Below are positions 1-13,194 of a DNA stretch of 64,000 nt, piece by piece (positions within the stretch are counted from its first letter, which is position 1; every line of letters begins with the position of its first letter). The position numbers and the translations under genes are program-made. Origin of the DNA: Trichostrongylus colubriformis (lineage: Eukaryota > Nematoda > Chromadorea > Rhabditida > Trichostrongylidae). The stretch is from the NCBI GenBank assembly GCA_963978905.1, contig OZ022257.1:28349274-28413273 (forward strand), given 5' to 3'. The notes beneath the pieces are model-generated. The model was not told the DNA's origin. It worked only from the letters and a program-made list of their open reading frames with translations, and did no database searches.

Positions 1-1240
1 ATACCATCGTCTATACAGGTATCGTCGCTTACCGGCTCTGGTGACGTACCATTGCGGTGTCCCTACCTATGCGACACAAGGTTAAGCTCCCTCACGAGAA
101 AGAGGAATTTGATTCCTCTTCTCGACGCCACAATCACAAAGTTGATTCGCTCTTTATTCTGCCTTATCAGGTGATATTATAAGTGCTTCTTCCTACGCAC
201 AATTCTCCACCGTCTTGATATATAATATATTCATTGAACCACAGCACTTTCAGAGAAGGGTTTCAGGGCCGTAGTGACGATTTTGTGGTTTGTTCATTAT
301 TTTCATGCCGTTACCGTCTTCTCAATCACTTTAGGACCTTACAATAATGGTCCTTATCGCGAAGTTTGCGTTCAGAGTATGTGAAGGGAGCAGGAGTCAA
401 TAGATAGAAAGCATAAAGAGGGCCAAGGACGAGGCGTACGAAAACAGAAGCATCAACCGATGAACTGTGAGCCCAAAACAAGGGTAGAGGGCATAAATAC
501 ATAGCGGTCACCTAGCTTCATCCGTGTCGGTTATTTAGTTGCACGGGGTTTGGGAGTAATTCACTACTCCCAAACCCCGTGCGCAGTTCTTCGCTTACGC
601 TTATCGAAGTTTATCTTTTATATCCTCGATCGCACAGTTCTATTCACAGGGACTGTATTGTATAAGTTAGAGACGTCGTTTAAAACACGAAGAAAAAAGG
701 GATTTTCCATGATAAAGGTGATCTCCAGAAAGCCACCCAGGGAACGCTCGACTTCGGGAATCGTGTGGCTGCCTTAGTTTAACACCAACATCGTTTGGTC
801 TGTTAAGCTTTTCGGAGACAGAGGACAACCACCGGCTTTTTGTGTGTGCTGCGGCCGTGCACCGTCAACGGACAACACAGTAGAAGGGTCGCGCATCTAT
901 TGCTCCAACCTCATTTCCTAATTACGAAATAGTAATCGTAGGTGGTTAGATCACCTGAACCATCATGAGAAATTTAGAGGAATACATTTTACCTTATCCC
1001 TTCTGCGGTGATATAAATACCAAAAGTACTGATTTTTCTGGCATGCTGGAGGTTATGATAGCAATCGCGGTACTTGCTCTTGGGAAGTAAAGATGATTAG
1101 TGATGTTGATATTTGTGTTATTCATGTAATCTATTGAAGTGCTTGTCTTCTTCTCCTTCTCCATAGCGTCAGTTCCGCTTCGTTGCGTAGTCCGCTGTTC
1201 TTGTCAGTTGTCGCCATATTCTCGTTTTCCGGGTACTTCA
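1..1240. other. No gene recognised (left edge)
   Basis: Only short ORFs lie here and none looks like a known family or has convincing splice sites. Apart from a perfect hairpin at 541-582 I see no repeat that recurs elsewhere in the window. Confidence 0.5.
541..582. repeat. Perfect 18-bp hairpin with 6-nt spacer
   Basis: The arms are 541-558 (GCACGGGGTTTGGGAGTA) and 565-582, its exact reverse complement, with ATTCAC between. There is no U tract after it and no flanking duplication, so it looks neither like a terminator nor a MITE. It resembles the other exact hairpins at 7357-7415 and 57459-57744. Confidence 0.9.
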
Positions 1241-1860
1241 AACCCTACAGCCTCCCTGATAGAGTGGTCTGCCCGCCTTCACAGCACGTGCCCATCCATC
1301 TTATGCCCTGCTTCCTCAACTTCAGTTGGACAGGAGCCGTCTGCATGACTGCCCTGACGTCTTCGTTCCTGATCCTGTAGCACCGCGTCCAGTCACATGC
1401 ACATCTCAGCATCCTCATTTCTGCGGAATGTAGCTGCCTCTCGTGATTCTTTGTTATGGGCCAGCACTCGCTACCGTAGAGCATTGCAGGCCATATCACC
1501 GATCGGTATACCTTGCCCTTCAGAGTCCTGGAGCACCCTCGATCGCAGAGGATTCCTGTGCACTCTCTCCATTGGGCCATGCCGCATTTATTCGACCTTT
1601 GGGGACCTGTTCTACCGCACCATCCTCGGCTATATCTATTCCCAGGTATCGGAAGTCCTGAACCCTTTGGATGCTTTCTCCATGGCGGTCCACGATCGAG
1701 CCGGACAGTCCTCTGAGTTTAGGAATCTGGTCTTCTTGACATCTACTCGTAGGCCGTTCTCTGCCAGCATTGCCTGCCATCTTTGCACTTTCGCCTGAAG
1801 TTCTTCTCTGGTATCCGCTATCAGGGCAATGTCGTCAGCGTACAGGACGGTCCTCAGTGG
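1241..1860 (-). pseudogene. RTE-type LINE reverse transcriptase, 3' fragment (degraded)
   Basis: Read on the minus strand this begins at the reverse transcriptase active site, YADD, at 1831-1842, continues through AENGLRVDVKKTRFL, and then a C-terminal stretch with VIWPAMLYGSECW and a TRCYRIRNEDVR segment. This order is the palm-to-C-terminus part of RTE-clade LINE proteins common in strongylid nematodes. The reading changes frame at least once (near 1520-1580) and lacks the endonuclease and the first half of the RT, so it is a dead 5'-truncated copy. Family assignment comes from motif recognition; no alignment was run. Confidence 0.8.
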
Positions 1861-2005
1861 TCACTCTATGTGTCTTTCACCATGTCACGCATAATTATGT
1901 TTCTAGAAAAATGGAGTGCCGGGGATCACCTTACGGTGGAAGCGGGGGTTATTGGTTGCGACAACTTTCCGATCTACGAGTGATTTATTTCCTCTAACAA
2001 TTATA

Positions 2006-2897
2006 TTAGGTTGTCCCAAAAGTCTTGTCGTATTTTTCCAAAAAAAATCAGTAACTCTTGGTTCACTTCGAGGCAGGTCCATGCGGTTCAGGAATATGGT
2101 AGAACGTTCCCTAAGCTTTCTAGGAAAATTCATATTGACCCACCAGACCCCGTGGAGAGAGCTACAATGCCCGTTGTCGATACCCACCCAAGTCGCGGTG
2201 TCATCTATTATGAGCGGTCTTGCGGCACCAAAACGACGGAAGCTTGCCACTCCATCAGCGCTGCATTAGGCAAGGGATGTGTGAGCTATGACCGTGCACC
2301 GCTGGTTCATCGGCTCCAGCAACGGCGAGATTGACATGAAAGACAAACCACGCTTGGAACTGGGATGGTTCTGGGACGCGGAAGGAATGCTTTTCCGCGA
2401 GGTGCTGGTACAAGGCGAGACAGTCACCGCTACCGTATGCACCCACCAGCTCCAGCAGCTCGCCGTCGATGTTCGAGAAAAGCGCCGAAAAAGTCCGCGG
2501 TCACCCTCCTACATGACGACGCCCGCTTCGATTTCCTCCGATTTCGCGGAAAGTGCCCAGGCCAAGCTACAGGAGCTCGGCTGGGATATCCTGCCCCACC
2601 CGCCATACACTCCAGACATTGCCCTTTCTGACCAACACCTTACCCATCCTCTCGAATCCTTCCTGGCCAAGAGAAAATTCCTTGATTATGACTTGCTTGC
2701 GAAGGCGATCGCTGACTTCTTCGACTCTCAGAACCCAGAGTTCTGGGAGGAGGAAATCAACGATTTTCCTATAAAGTAGTAGAGGGTTGCCGATAACAAT
2801 GGTCACTACGTTGTTGCCTAATTGTTATTTGTTGGACGAAAAAAAAATAAAAAGTGATGATCGAAAAAAATATGACAAGACTTTTGGGACAACCTAT
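2006..2897 (+). mobile_element. Mariner, internally deleted (copy 1, 892 bp)
   Basis: The ends are inverted repeats beginning TTAGGTTGTCCCAAAAGTC (left) and ATAGGTTGTCCCAAAAGTC (right, reverse complement), flanked by TA dinucleotides at 2004-2005 and 2898-2899, the normal mariner target duplication. Autonomous mariners are about 1.25-1.3 kb, so this copy is short. The same family occurs at 42550-43435 and 45116-47864. Confidence 0.9.
2167..2779 (+). pseudogene. Mariner DD34D transposase remnant
   Basis: The coding remnant opens at ATG 2167 (MPVVDTHPSRGVIYYE), the first helix-turn-helix part. A 2-nt loss near 2290 shifts frame inside the VSYETVRRW block seen in the other copies. SSNGEIDMKDKPR then runs directly into LELGWFWDAEG, which carries the first catalytic Asp, so about 0.4 kb coding the second helix-turn-helix and linker is missing. 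The second Asp block (LLHDDAR) is in another frame. The last block, HPPYTPDIALSD, keeps the third Asp. The stop is at 2777-2779. It cannot make active transposase. Confidence 0.85.
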
Positions 2898-2899
2898 TA

Positions 2900-4819
2900 C
2901 TATATGTATATAATTCGCTGAGTGTCTACGTATGTATGGACCTAGAGCTACCATCTGATCGCTTCCTGCTTGTGTGGGTGTTCGAGGTGTATGTTTGTCC
3001 GTTTGTATATTTTTGTTATATTTCATGTCGCAGCCGCGAAACCTTGGTTTTTGCGGTTGATCTGTGGATTAGCACGCGTACACTGAGTTGGGTGACAAGC
3101 GCTTTCAATAGCTGATAAATGAAGGTAATGAGCGATAAACGGCAAGGATTATCGAGTTCGTTGCGTCTTCCGAACTATTGATAAAGCACTGGTACTCACA
3201 GGTGCTGTGCGAGGCGAGACGGGGACACTGATGGTGGGGAACCAAGTGCGAAAATAGGTGAAAAAGGTCGATAAGAAGCGTTGGAAGGCGGCTATCACCA
3301 AATTGATGAGCACTTCATGTCAACCCTGATGCATTGACATCAATAGGTGATATATAAGGTAGATCGCTTAAGTCCGATAAGGAACGTCAGGCAGAAAAGC
3401 GCTGACACTCAGTTTATAAGAGGCGGTACGGGGCATCAAAAGTGAGAACAACAAATGGTGTCTGATAAGGGATGCCGAGAAGCAAGTGGAAAATGTCACG
3501 ATGTCACTATTTACAATAACTCAGCATCCTTGTAGTAACTATTTACAATGATTATTACATAGGCATTAGTGGTGGCTGAGCAAAATTGATATAAGGTACA
3601 AGGCTTATAATGTGTTTCGGAAGCCGTATGACAGCAAAACAATTGCGTTTTTCGCTGATCCGCGCGTTGCTTCAGTGATCAACGTTGTGCCAGGTGGGAC
3701 AGCGACACTGATTGCTGTTTCCATATCAGGCAACAAGAGGATCGACCATTAACCTATCTAGACATTAGTGATGGCTGTCCGTAGAGATGTGACAAGCAGT
3801 AATTAACAAAGACAGATAACCAGATTATTACCCCTTTATGATGGCATGCTCACTGAGTGTTTAGTGAACACACCACTCACCTGATATCGGGTGTGTTCCC
3901 TTATTTCGGGATTTCGCACGACGACAAGCGGCGTGCGACGCAGTGTGTGCGAGCTATGCGCGTCGCGGTAGTTGGGTCTCAGAACGACTAAACGGTTATG
4001 CTAGGGGGCGATACGCAGTTGACTTGTGATCGCTTCTATACCTAACAGCACAGTGCCTTTGGCTCGTCCGCATTGCTTCGTGTGCGACATGTCGCTATGC
4101 GAAATCCTGACATAAGGGTACACATCCCCCAATATCAATTGCAACAAAATGTTTCGACCGCTATCCCTGAGTTCTCGAGAAGTGGCGGGGATTTAAAGTG
4201 AAGTCAGTTTTGTAGCAGTTTCTCGCTTACTTTCTTTTGCTTACTTGCTTTTATTGTCACGCAGTTTCACGTGTGACGCGTGCAGTATTGTGCGATACAA
4301 AATGTGTTATATCTCGAGCGTCACAGGATCCTTAATGCCTCATCAGTATTCTGTGAATATCGAAGGCAGTAGGTTCATCAGTGGACCTATTGACTTCGCC
4401 ACGGAAGTACAATAAGCAAGCGGAGAGTAGCTTTGGGTTTGATGTTATACATGATGATTGTCAGTTCAATGAGTCAAGAGTTGGAACAGTAACACTGTGT
4501 TGCTGAGCTGTAAAAAATTTGTCGATATTGGGTCATGTATGTAGAATACTGGAGTCAGTGGATTTCAAATATAGCACAGATATGGCACCGCGTCTATCCA
4601 ATGCTGACTTCACTCACATTTACAAAGGAAAATGTCCAAGCGCAAACGTAATCTATAATTATGGAGCCTCAACCGGAGTTTTCCCTCTTTGGCACCCCAA
4701 TCGGCGCTCGCAGCTCGCACCTATATCATGGCACGCCACTGAAATCCTGTCTTAGTGATACAGATACCTTCCTTGGCATTTGTAACACAACCTCGTGATA
4801 CTGCTACTTCATTACCTCC
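2900..4819. other. Gene-free; scattered satellite-like monomers
   Basis: Almost no ORF of any length occurs here. Stretches at 3187-3243 and 3680-3740 (a GGGACACTGATGGTGGG type of sentence) match the monomer of the tandem array at 43735-44245, and a TATATAATTCGCT motif near 2908 recurs near 43578. This looks like decayed copies of one dispersed repeat. Confidence 0.45.
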
Positions 4820-4823
4820 TTAA

Positions 4824-5765
4824 AGGCACTTTCCGCGATTAACTCGAATGGGTTTAAGAGCTGTGTGAAACTGGAGGTGCTGAAGAATACACCGAGAAAG
4901 AAGAATCCGAAAGAAGTCCACGAAAATGGCAAAAAAAGGATTCCTGACATCTGGCGTTGTACGAGATTGCCGCGTGAAAACAAGCCTTTGAATCAGTTCC
5001 CGTTGGAGGGTATCATGAGGATTCTTGAGATATTATCTGTTCCCCAAGTGTACGTTGCATTAACTACTGGAATTTCTTCGTTATCTCATCTTATCGCAGA
5101 ACCACAGGCCCACGTGAACGACACGTTGGAAAAAGCTTAAAGGAACCGGAAGGGGGTACGAAACGAGAGGAAGATGCAAAGAAATGAGCATTTCGTAACG
5201 AACACTCAAGGTTAGAAGCGATGATGGGCGAAAAAACCCGGACTCAAAAGCGCGACGCTGCGATGTGTATTCGCATCCCATTCGCATCAGCGCATCCATT
5301 CCGAGTTGTCCGCTGTAGGAGACGGGCCGTGGGCCAACGCTAGTTGTAGCACCTGACTGCCAGCGCGGTGGAGTGGCCATTCCCAACTACATTAGCATTC
5401 ATGTAAGTACATCTAGAAACAATATAAGAAAGAACAAAGTAAAAAGTAAAGGAAAAAACAAATTTATAATAAAAACATCTTCTTTTGGCACCATGCCAAG
5501 GCGTCAAATTGGCGAGTTTATGCAATGGCGGCCACTCAAACTCGTCCACACTACGTCTGTTCTACCGTAAGCCAAAATTACCCCCTTCTGGTGTCTTTAA
5601 GTCGCAGTTGATGGGCGGGGTCGCAGTTGCATCCCACGGGCTAAGCGCAAGCGCTGCCAGGAGGCCTCGTGGCGCCGCTCAAAGGGCACTGCCTCAACAT
5701 TTACCCGGTGGTCTATCGACCGCGGCAGGCTAAATAGCTGGTGCTATTATCGTGGAAAGTGCCTT
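4824..5765. mobile_element. TTAA-target MITE (family X, copy 1) with nested element
   Basis: Terminal inverted repeats read AGGCACTTTCCGCGATTA at the left and AGGCACTTTCCACGATAA at the right (reverse complement), flanked by TTAA (4820-4823) and a mutated TTGA (5766-5769). Without the 456-bp insertion at 5141-5596 and its duplicated TTAA it would be about 480 bp, matching the uninterrupted copy at 60283-60780. It has no coding capacity. A TTAA target points to piggyBac-like mobilisation, which is an inference. Confidence 0.85.
5141..5596 (+). mobile_element. TTAA-target MITE (family Y, copy 1), nested in X
   Basis: It starts AGGAACCGGAAGG and ends CTTCTGGTGTCT, with short imperfect inverted ends (AGGAACC/AGACACC), flanked by TTAA at 5137-5140 and 5597-5600. 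A second copy in the opposite orientation is at 29509-29970. Comparison of X copies 1 and 2 shows where it entered. The ORFs inside are in noncoding sequence. Confidence 0.85.
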
Positions 5766-5769
5766 TGAA

Positions 5770-8700
5770 TCCCCGGTAAATTAGACCAGCCACCATTATT
5801 TTTGCCTGGCCTAATTCGGATTTCTTGCCAAATTTGACAACCTGTGACCTCGTGGTGTTTCCGATATGTTGACGTCAATTCCTTTATGATGGTATAAGGA
5901 GATTTTCTCTTAAAGGCACATTTCACGATAACCGGAGTATTACACCTCCCGCCGCGATCAGATAGTTCGACACATGGCGACTTAGGCTGTACCTATACCG
6001 AGGCGTAAGTGGGAGTTCCTGAAGCGCGCAGAGCCAGCGTGACTCCACAATGCAGTCTTGGCCCGCCCACTGCAGACTTGATGGCTGGCAAGGAAGGTGG
6101 CGACGGTGGCAAAGGTGGCAGCAGCGTGGCAAAAAAGGTCTGCATTCATGCGAAAACAATATCGCAGAGTTTCTCCTCACGGTACAGCGGTAACCGACCC
6201 AGTGGCTCAAATTCATGCGGTGATTTGGCATAGGACAAGCGAGGAGGCCTCATTCTTGCTATTTCTGGGGGCTATTTTTTTGAATGTTTCATTATTGGCA
6301 CATTATCAGCACCTTCATTCATGATTCATCCCTCTATTCCACTCAGAATAATCCTGGGATGTGCCCTTAGTGGACCTAAAAGAAAAGCGGCAATCTCATG
6401 CCTTTTGGAACCGAGCATGCTTGCAAATTTCTTTGACCATATTATGACAACAAGTAAAAAACATTATTGTCACAAACCCCAGTGTTATCCAGTCTTCATG
6501 CAAATAAAAACTAACCTCCAAGGCCACTTCAAAAAGCAGTTCAAGGATATCTAACGTAAACAAACGAATAAAAATGCGGCGGCGACAGCAATATCCTCGG
6601 AATCTTTCAGGATGTTGGCGCCGCAGACGACACGAAGAATATGGTCACGGCGCTGTACACTTAGTGCCCAGTTTATATACCAGGCGCTCCTACCTCTCCA
6701 TCGCCTGCCGTCGTTCCGCATTCTCGATTCCACTCATAGGACGAATCACTCTGTCATGAAGAAGAAAAAACATACTGGTGACGGGATAATGCAGAAAAGG
6801 GTTGTCGTCGACGGGGTCTCCTTTGTGATTGGTTATGCATTTAAAAGGTGCTAAAACTGTAAAATTTTTATGCAGACGACCATTTGATCCATGAATTCTT
6901 TGGCCTGATTCTAATTCAGATCAAAGGCATAATTTGCAATGCATTGTGAGCGTTATCGCCCCTTTGCGGAAAGAAGAGGACCTGATATACTTATCATTTC
7001 AAAAAACTGACCTGAACCTCTAAAGTAAAAATCGCCCTTTGGCCACTACGAGTCTTCTTTCGAGCACTGTAGCTTGAAGACATGTCTGTGCTAAATGATA
7101 TTACGCAAAACTCAACGATATAACCTGTTTCTCCTTGCTAGCGTTGTCGTCACCATTATAATCTCTGCCTTATCTCATCTTATCGCAATGATGCGCAAGC
7201 TCCTCTCTTCACGTGAACGGCACGTCCGAAAATGTTCCGTTAGGCCGCGGTCGTACTTTGATATGCCGGCGGCAGGGCGTGGCTGCGTTTATCTGCCTCT
7301 CTGCCTATGCCACCCTCCCTCGTTGCCTGCGTCATCTCTGCACCTCCCCCGTGCCACTCTCCCTCGCTGCCTGTAAACGCAGCCACGCGCTGCGTTTACA
7401 GGCAGCGAGGGAGAGGCCCCTACAGGGCCTGCGGTAAGTATGACCGCACCCTCAAATGACAGAGGTTTAATTGAGTGGGCTCTGTTTGCATGAGCTCGAG
7501 CGAGGATAGGGCCACAAGGGTGCAACCTAAGCGGTTATCCAGGGATCTCCTTGCTCAAAGGCGGTAAGTGATTAATTTGATCATCCCGTCTCCCACTACA
7601 ATAATTATAAAAAACTCGATTTGAAGCCTTGCCAGCAATGCCAGATCCACGGGACACATGGGCCCTGAGCCATACTCTTACTAACCGAGCAATCTTCGCA
7701 TTACTACTGGATGAAAAGAACGTATTAAACTAGCAACGCGAGTTGAAGATTCAAGATACTCTTCCCCAATAAGCTCAGGTCAGATTTGCAAGTATGAGAG
7801 CAACCAAAAAGGCTGCAAATGAGGAGTGGAAAGCAAAGACAGAATGACTGTCCATATAGTACTCTGAAACTCAACTCATGATCGAAGACTACCACACTGG
7901 TCACCTTCAACCACGTATTTCTTTGATAAGCAAACTATTTTAGTCACCCTACGTGCCATGCCTGAAATACTCATTATGAATTAAAGGAGACCAAGCGGTT
8001 AGACGAAACCTATTCGAATTAAAGTTGAAGTTCAAGTCTCCTTAATCTAACTAGTTTCTACTTTCTTCGCGAGAAACCGCTTTTTATGGGTTACACTGAC
8101 GTTGCTCTACAAGCTCAACGGTAGATCGTGCCGACCAAGCACACTGACAGCTCATGTCAACAATAGCATGAAAACTGCAGGAAAAACTCACCCATAATCC
8201 CTGCATTCTCTACTCGAAATCGCCACTCTGCATTTTCTGAAGCCGTGCTACCCCATTTACTAAACGCACTTTCCGCTTACTCTCCCTTTATTTCGTTGCA
8301 AACCTCTCGTTGCTCCCTCTGAATATTCTCGGCCATTCATTAGAGCGTAACTCAAATCAGGTTTCATCTTTCCTACTTGTCTTGTTTTGTTACATGAAAT
8401 CAGCTACAAATGCAATCAACTAGAAATATAATTATTTAGCAATCCTATGACTCTTATTCATTTCGATTGCAGCTCATTTTGTGATTTCCCGAAGGGAAGT
8501 TGAAAGACTGCATGTTCCGCTTTTGATAACAGCAGTTTGGTCTCATGCAATAATTAAAAGCGAATTTGCGCTTGTGAACGGACATCCGTTACTAGGGGGA
8601 ATTATTCACAGACATTTCTGACTGAATTACTGCTGCAACTGAATCCAAGATAAGATTCTCTCGGAGTAGCCATGAAGAGATTCTCTCAGAGTAGCCATTC

Positions 8701-10954
8701 ATTGGCGATTTCAGCCCGCGAAACTTGTTTTGCGGTAAACCTGCACCCATTGTGGCTGATCGGCCTATTGCTGTGTGGCAATGGAGCTGCAAACACAGTT
8801 GCACTCTACAACGAAATCGGTACAGGACATTGTTTCTCTCTCTTCAACGTCAGACGCAGCGGTGCATTCAGGAACTGGGAACTAGCACATATTAACAGCG
8901 CAGCAAAACCCTTTATTGCCTGACTGTCGAAAATTTATGGAGGAAGATCCAGGAAACGATGCGAGTTTTTTGTCGCGCAAGTTATTGTGTAGGGAAGGAA
9001 TGAGGAACTATAGTGCGATTATGGAAAAGAGACCAGGGCTTACTCAACCTACAACATTCCTTATTTTTACGACTCAGAGCCAGAGCCTTCTGCACGCGTC
9101 ATGCCTTTCTTTCGTCCAGAATTTTCTCCAAAGTCTCTCCCCTTTTCCAGAAGCCTCTGAAATCTCTTCGAGCTTGTCTTCCTTATTAATGATTCACTCG
9201 CGAATCCTCCCTTCAATGTTCTGTTTCCTGACGAAACTTCTTACGGCAGCAGGCAAACAAGTAAAAGTGTGGTGCCTTCATATTTCATAATGTAATAAAG
9301 ATTGTCGGCTACAACCTGGTATCAGCTATACGGATCAACATGTATTATTGTTCGGTAGTCTTCGACGAACTCCGATCCTTCACAAATTTGATAGTTGAGC
9401 TGCACCGTATGCGATGATTGCGATGTGTGATCGAGCGTTCCATTGCAATTCAAGTTGAAAGAAGTGATTTCATATTTTCGGTCACACCGCTGTGCACACA
9501 AGCAGAATGACGAAGCAGATTATATGTTCAAGGAGGGGTGATGATGTGAAATAACATACCCACGTTGCTACATACCATAATGTAGCTCACTTACATACCA
9601 TACTATACTTGCGGTAGCAATCATGTTACTTCACTATCAGCCCTGGTTGCGCTCTATCAGTCGCATAGGTGAAGAAAGCCCTGTAGTGCCGTAGGAGCTT
9701 TCTGCTTCAAAATATATGTTATTCGGATAGCCTCAAATGTCACTAACAGGACCACAGGAAGTGTGCAAGTACTACGCATCGCATCAACTCTTCAGAATCT
9801 AGTTCAATGACGTCTTGCCTGACGAAGCTGAAGAGAACTAATGCGCCACTCACAAGTATTTTTTTTGGGAAGCACCACACATTCAACTTCCTTCTAGAAA
9901 ATGGGACCATTACATCGCGAAGGGACTGATAACTAAGACTCACCATCAACTCACAAAAGTGCCCTCACTCAAAGTATTAGGTTAGTCCACGATTTCCGGA
10001 CTACTTTGCGTTAAATGCAGCAAAAATCACTTGAAGGATTCAAGAAGCTTTTTGAGGCCTATAATTGTACGAACACTGCCTGTTATCTTCCAATGGCCAC
10101 GTAGTAGGCGAGATACACAATAGAATAAGGTCCGCCTTATAGAGCGGCGCTGGTGCCACTCATTCAGAATGGGTTTTTTTTCCTCAAAGCACTACCTAAT
10201 ACTTTCAGACTGGGGCTAATTTAACCGACCATGTAGCAATGATCAGATTCATTCTTTTCATTTAATATTCACTCTACGTATCTCGAGTAGAGATTGATCC
10301 ACAGATTCAAGAATTCGCCAGATTTTCCCAAATTTCAATATGTTCATCGTTCTTGAAATTGAAGTCACCAGTTATCCCAATGCTCTGCAACACGGGAAAA
10401 TCAGAGTGAACTGTGGGCTGTACGCTATATGTTTGCAAAAAGAATTACATTTCGCCGGTATGAATTCATGCTGATTACAGTACTCCGATACTCGTTTTGA
10501 ATGCAGTGTGGCATTTTCCGCAAACCCAAAAAGCACATCCGTTCGCCATCTGACATATGGCCGGTTTCGGTCAAGGTTCATCACTCTTCACCAAGTTTTT
10601 CATGAAACTGCTCACTTGGTCACACTTAGAGAAATACTCTCACAACAAAGTTAACAAAGTTAACTTACACTGAACTGGCTGCAACCTCTTACAATCTTCT
10701 CTGTGGCGAAAAAAAAAAACAGTGCGATGTCAGCACTATGAAGGCATCCCGCAAAGGTCGTATCAGAATTCCGAACAATTGATTTGGTTTTTCTTGATGG
10801 TTTGGGTGAAATGACAGATTACTCTCTCTCCGAATGACAAATTGGCTCTGACGATCACAGCTCCACTGATTACAGTGGACAGGAGCTAAATACCGTTTGA
10901 TACAAGTACTTCGTTCGTGGCAACTATTTTTGGAAAGTGGCCAATATCGGGCAA
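5770..10954. other. No gene recognised; isolated repeat pieces
   Basis: A family-X-like terminus (TTAA then AGGCACATTTCACGATAA) lies at 5910-5933, but I could not find its partner end. GC-rich low-complexity sequence occurs at 7250-7440. Between 7.5 and 10.9 kb there are only short ORFs. The ones at 8672-8923 and 8916-9290 are the longest and I recognise no domain or splice pattern in them. Confidence 0.4.
7250..7440. repeat. GC-rich CCACCCTCC-type repeat with exact 26-bp hairpin
   Basis: Positions 7357-7382 and 7390-7415 are exact reverse complements (26 nt, 7-nt spacer CCACGCG). The preceding pyrimidine-rich sequence (GCCACCCTCCCTCG-like units) resembles the interior of the inverted-repeat element at 12923-13194. 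Confidence 0.75.
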
Positions 10955-10958
10955 TTAA

Positions 10959-11422
10959 AGGCACAGTTCACGATATTTTCGTGCGTCGTCTCGCTCCATA
11001 AGGACTCTGGAGGTGCTGAAGAACACATAAGTGAAGAAAGAGACGAATAATCCTTTCAAAACCATGGTAATTGGGTGCCCCTGACCCTTGGCTTCGACGA
11101 GCCTTCAGATCAGAGGCAAACACTTTGACAAGTTTTTGCGTAATAATATCATCCGATTGCTGTTCCTATGGAAATTTTCCCTATCTTTTCATATCGCAGT
11201 CGATATCATGCCTTTTATACACGTATATGCCACCGCTTCCCTGCTGGCAAATCGTAAGATGGGTGTGGGTAATCTTGAGACGGTGGCCGTCATGTCATTT
11301 ACAGGTTCTTCACGCGTTTAGCACTGACCGCGCCGCGGTGATGGCACACATGCTGCTCTTGTGGTGGCGGCTATCTACTCGGGGATGGAATCAAGATAAT
11401 CATATTATCGTGAACTATGCCT
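10959..11422. mobile_element. TTAA-target MITE (464 bp)
   Basis: TTAA at 10955-10958 and 11423-11426 flanks inverted ends AGGCACAGTTCACGATAT and AGGCATAGTTCACGATAA. Shortly inside the left end it shares the CTGGAGGTGCTGAAGAA segment with family X. No transposase is present, and the overlapping ORFs at 11071-11472 are incidental. Confidence 0.85.
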
Positions 11423-11549
11423 TTAAAGCAGTGATAGGAGTAATTCGGCTCATCATTTATTCCAATCTTTGATACCGACCGATGAAGGTGTTCACCACGA
11501 GAGCCGGCACCTTAACCATCATGCAGTTTTGACCGATACGGTCATTTAA

Positions 11550-11999
11550 AGACACATCACGCGATAATCAAAGTGGTCCTTACCTCTTCAGGGCAGGTAG
11601 ACCCTTGGATAGTTGTAAAGATTGAGCCGTTTTCGCGGCGCCACGGTTCACCCCCGCCGCGTACGGCCTGGTCGACCTGAGCCGAGTTGAGCCCACCGAG
11701 CCGAATCACACCCGGAATAGAGGAGAGGGAAACTTGCGATAAGACAAGGTAAGGCAGCGATATCAATAGCGGAGGTAGCTTCAACAGGGAAGAACAGGTG
11801 ATATCGTAGCATTTGCGCGATATCATCGAGGAAAAGCTCTTCTATAATCTCCAATACTCGCACGAGGACTTAGAGTAGTAAGCTTTATTTTCGGTGGTTT
11901 TGAGGGGTTTCGATTCTTTTTTCTTCACTAGTGGGTAAACCAGGGCACCTACATCCTGTAACACGCGATAGCTCTCACAATTTTTCGCGAGGTGTGCCT
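11550..11999. mobile_element. TTAA-target MITE (450 bp)
   Basis: TTAA at 11546-11549 and 12000-12003 flanks imperfect inverted ends AGACACATCACGCGATAA and AGGCACACCTCGCGAAAA. It belongs to the same superfamily as the element 0.6 kb upstream but is a different subfamily. Confidence 0.75.
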
Positions 12000-12922
12000 T
12001 TAAGCTGTCATTTGAAGGCGTCAGCTTCTAACAGCTACGCCGCCCCTAAAGTTCGGAGAGATTCCCCACGAATAGGTTTCTTAGACCCTTAGTTTCCATG
12101 TGAATGATTTCTTCCAGATTTCTCAGTAACCACATTACCTCTATCAGTGTCTTCAAACTGAATTTGTGCTGCTATCCACGATATCGCAGACAGACATTTC
12201 GAGAAAGAAACAGCTCGTACAACAGTTTTCCATCAATTACCGGTCATTCTGTAATTTTACGTTTTTACCCTTCTGCTTCTCCTAGCAAATTGGAAGGAGT
12301 TCCATCATAGTTCCCTTCTTGTGCCTATAGTGCGCATGTCGCTTTGCAATCATTTCGATTCATCACTGAAAAGATATACAAATGTGAACTGGGCGTTAAT
12401 AATATCACTTCGTAAATGTGCCTGAACTACTCCACGATCACTGCTGTCGTAATCTCTGGAGGATCCTCAAAGTTCCACCTGCAAAGTAAAGTGGCACTTA
12501 ATCTCGCTATTCCTCTCCTAAATATCAGCTATCCGCTCCGTCGTTCGCTCAGCTCATACTTTTGGACTGCTCATATCAATTTTGTCTTCTAGGCCAGTTT
12601 TTTTGTGAACACTTTTTTTCATGAACAAGAAAATTTTCAAGAGATCAGCCACGTAATGGATAAAGACAAGGTCTCAGGTGATGGTACAGCGGTGGCACAA
12701 TTTATGCAGTGTTTCCTTTCTTCTGAATAAATCGGTACATGGTACTGCAGACATTCACTACAAACGCTATACCCCTAGCTCATGAAAAGTATACTAGGCA
12801 GCCCAGCCGTTTTATGATAGGGCATTCCACAAGATAGTATTAGCGCAGAGTATAAGCGCAGTATAGTCAACTCACATAGCTCGGCCTCAAAAACCTTTTG
12901 TGTGGCCATACGATGCCGGATG

Positions 12923-13194
12923 GGGGAAATACGCCAAAAAATCGCGTCAGCGGCGTCGCACTCGCGGCGCCATCAGTACGACTTGCGAATCGATTTTGCT
13001 CTTGGTAGCCCGGCAGAGCGTGGCTGCGTCACTTCTGCACTCCAGCCATGCCACACTGCCTCCTCCAGCCACGCCACCCTGCCTCCTCCACCCTTGCCAC
13101 ACTGTCTCGCTTGAAGGCTGCCAACACTGCCACTGGCACTCGCGCCCGCCGCGCCGCTCGCCGCGGGCGGCCACGCGATTTTTTGGCATTTCCC
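12923..13194. mobile_element. GC-rich inverted-repeat element
   Basis: Left arm 12923-12946 (GGGAAATACGCCAAAAAATC...) and right arm 13174-13194 are imperfect reverse complements with a one- to two-base indel. The interior has repeated GCCACNCTGCCTCCTCCA units. The shape is that of a MITE, but no clear target duplication was identified. Confidence 0.55.

Noticed and set aside
1903..2250. 115-codon minus ORF over mariner copy 1, and similar frames at 42832-43446 and 45435-46065
   Set aside because: They are antisense to the transposase remnants and repeat between copies only because the DNA is homologous.
7357..7415. Rho-independent terminator
   Set aside because: There is no U tract and no bacterial context; exact hairpins of this kind recur in the window without genes next to them.
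11071..11472. 133-codon ORF
   Set aside because: It lies across a TTAA MITE and extends past its end, with no domain; a second overlapping frame is equally open.
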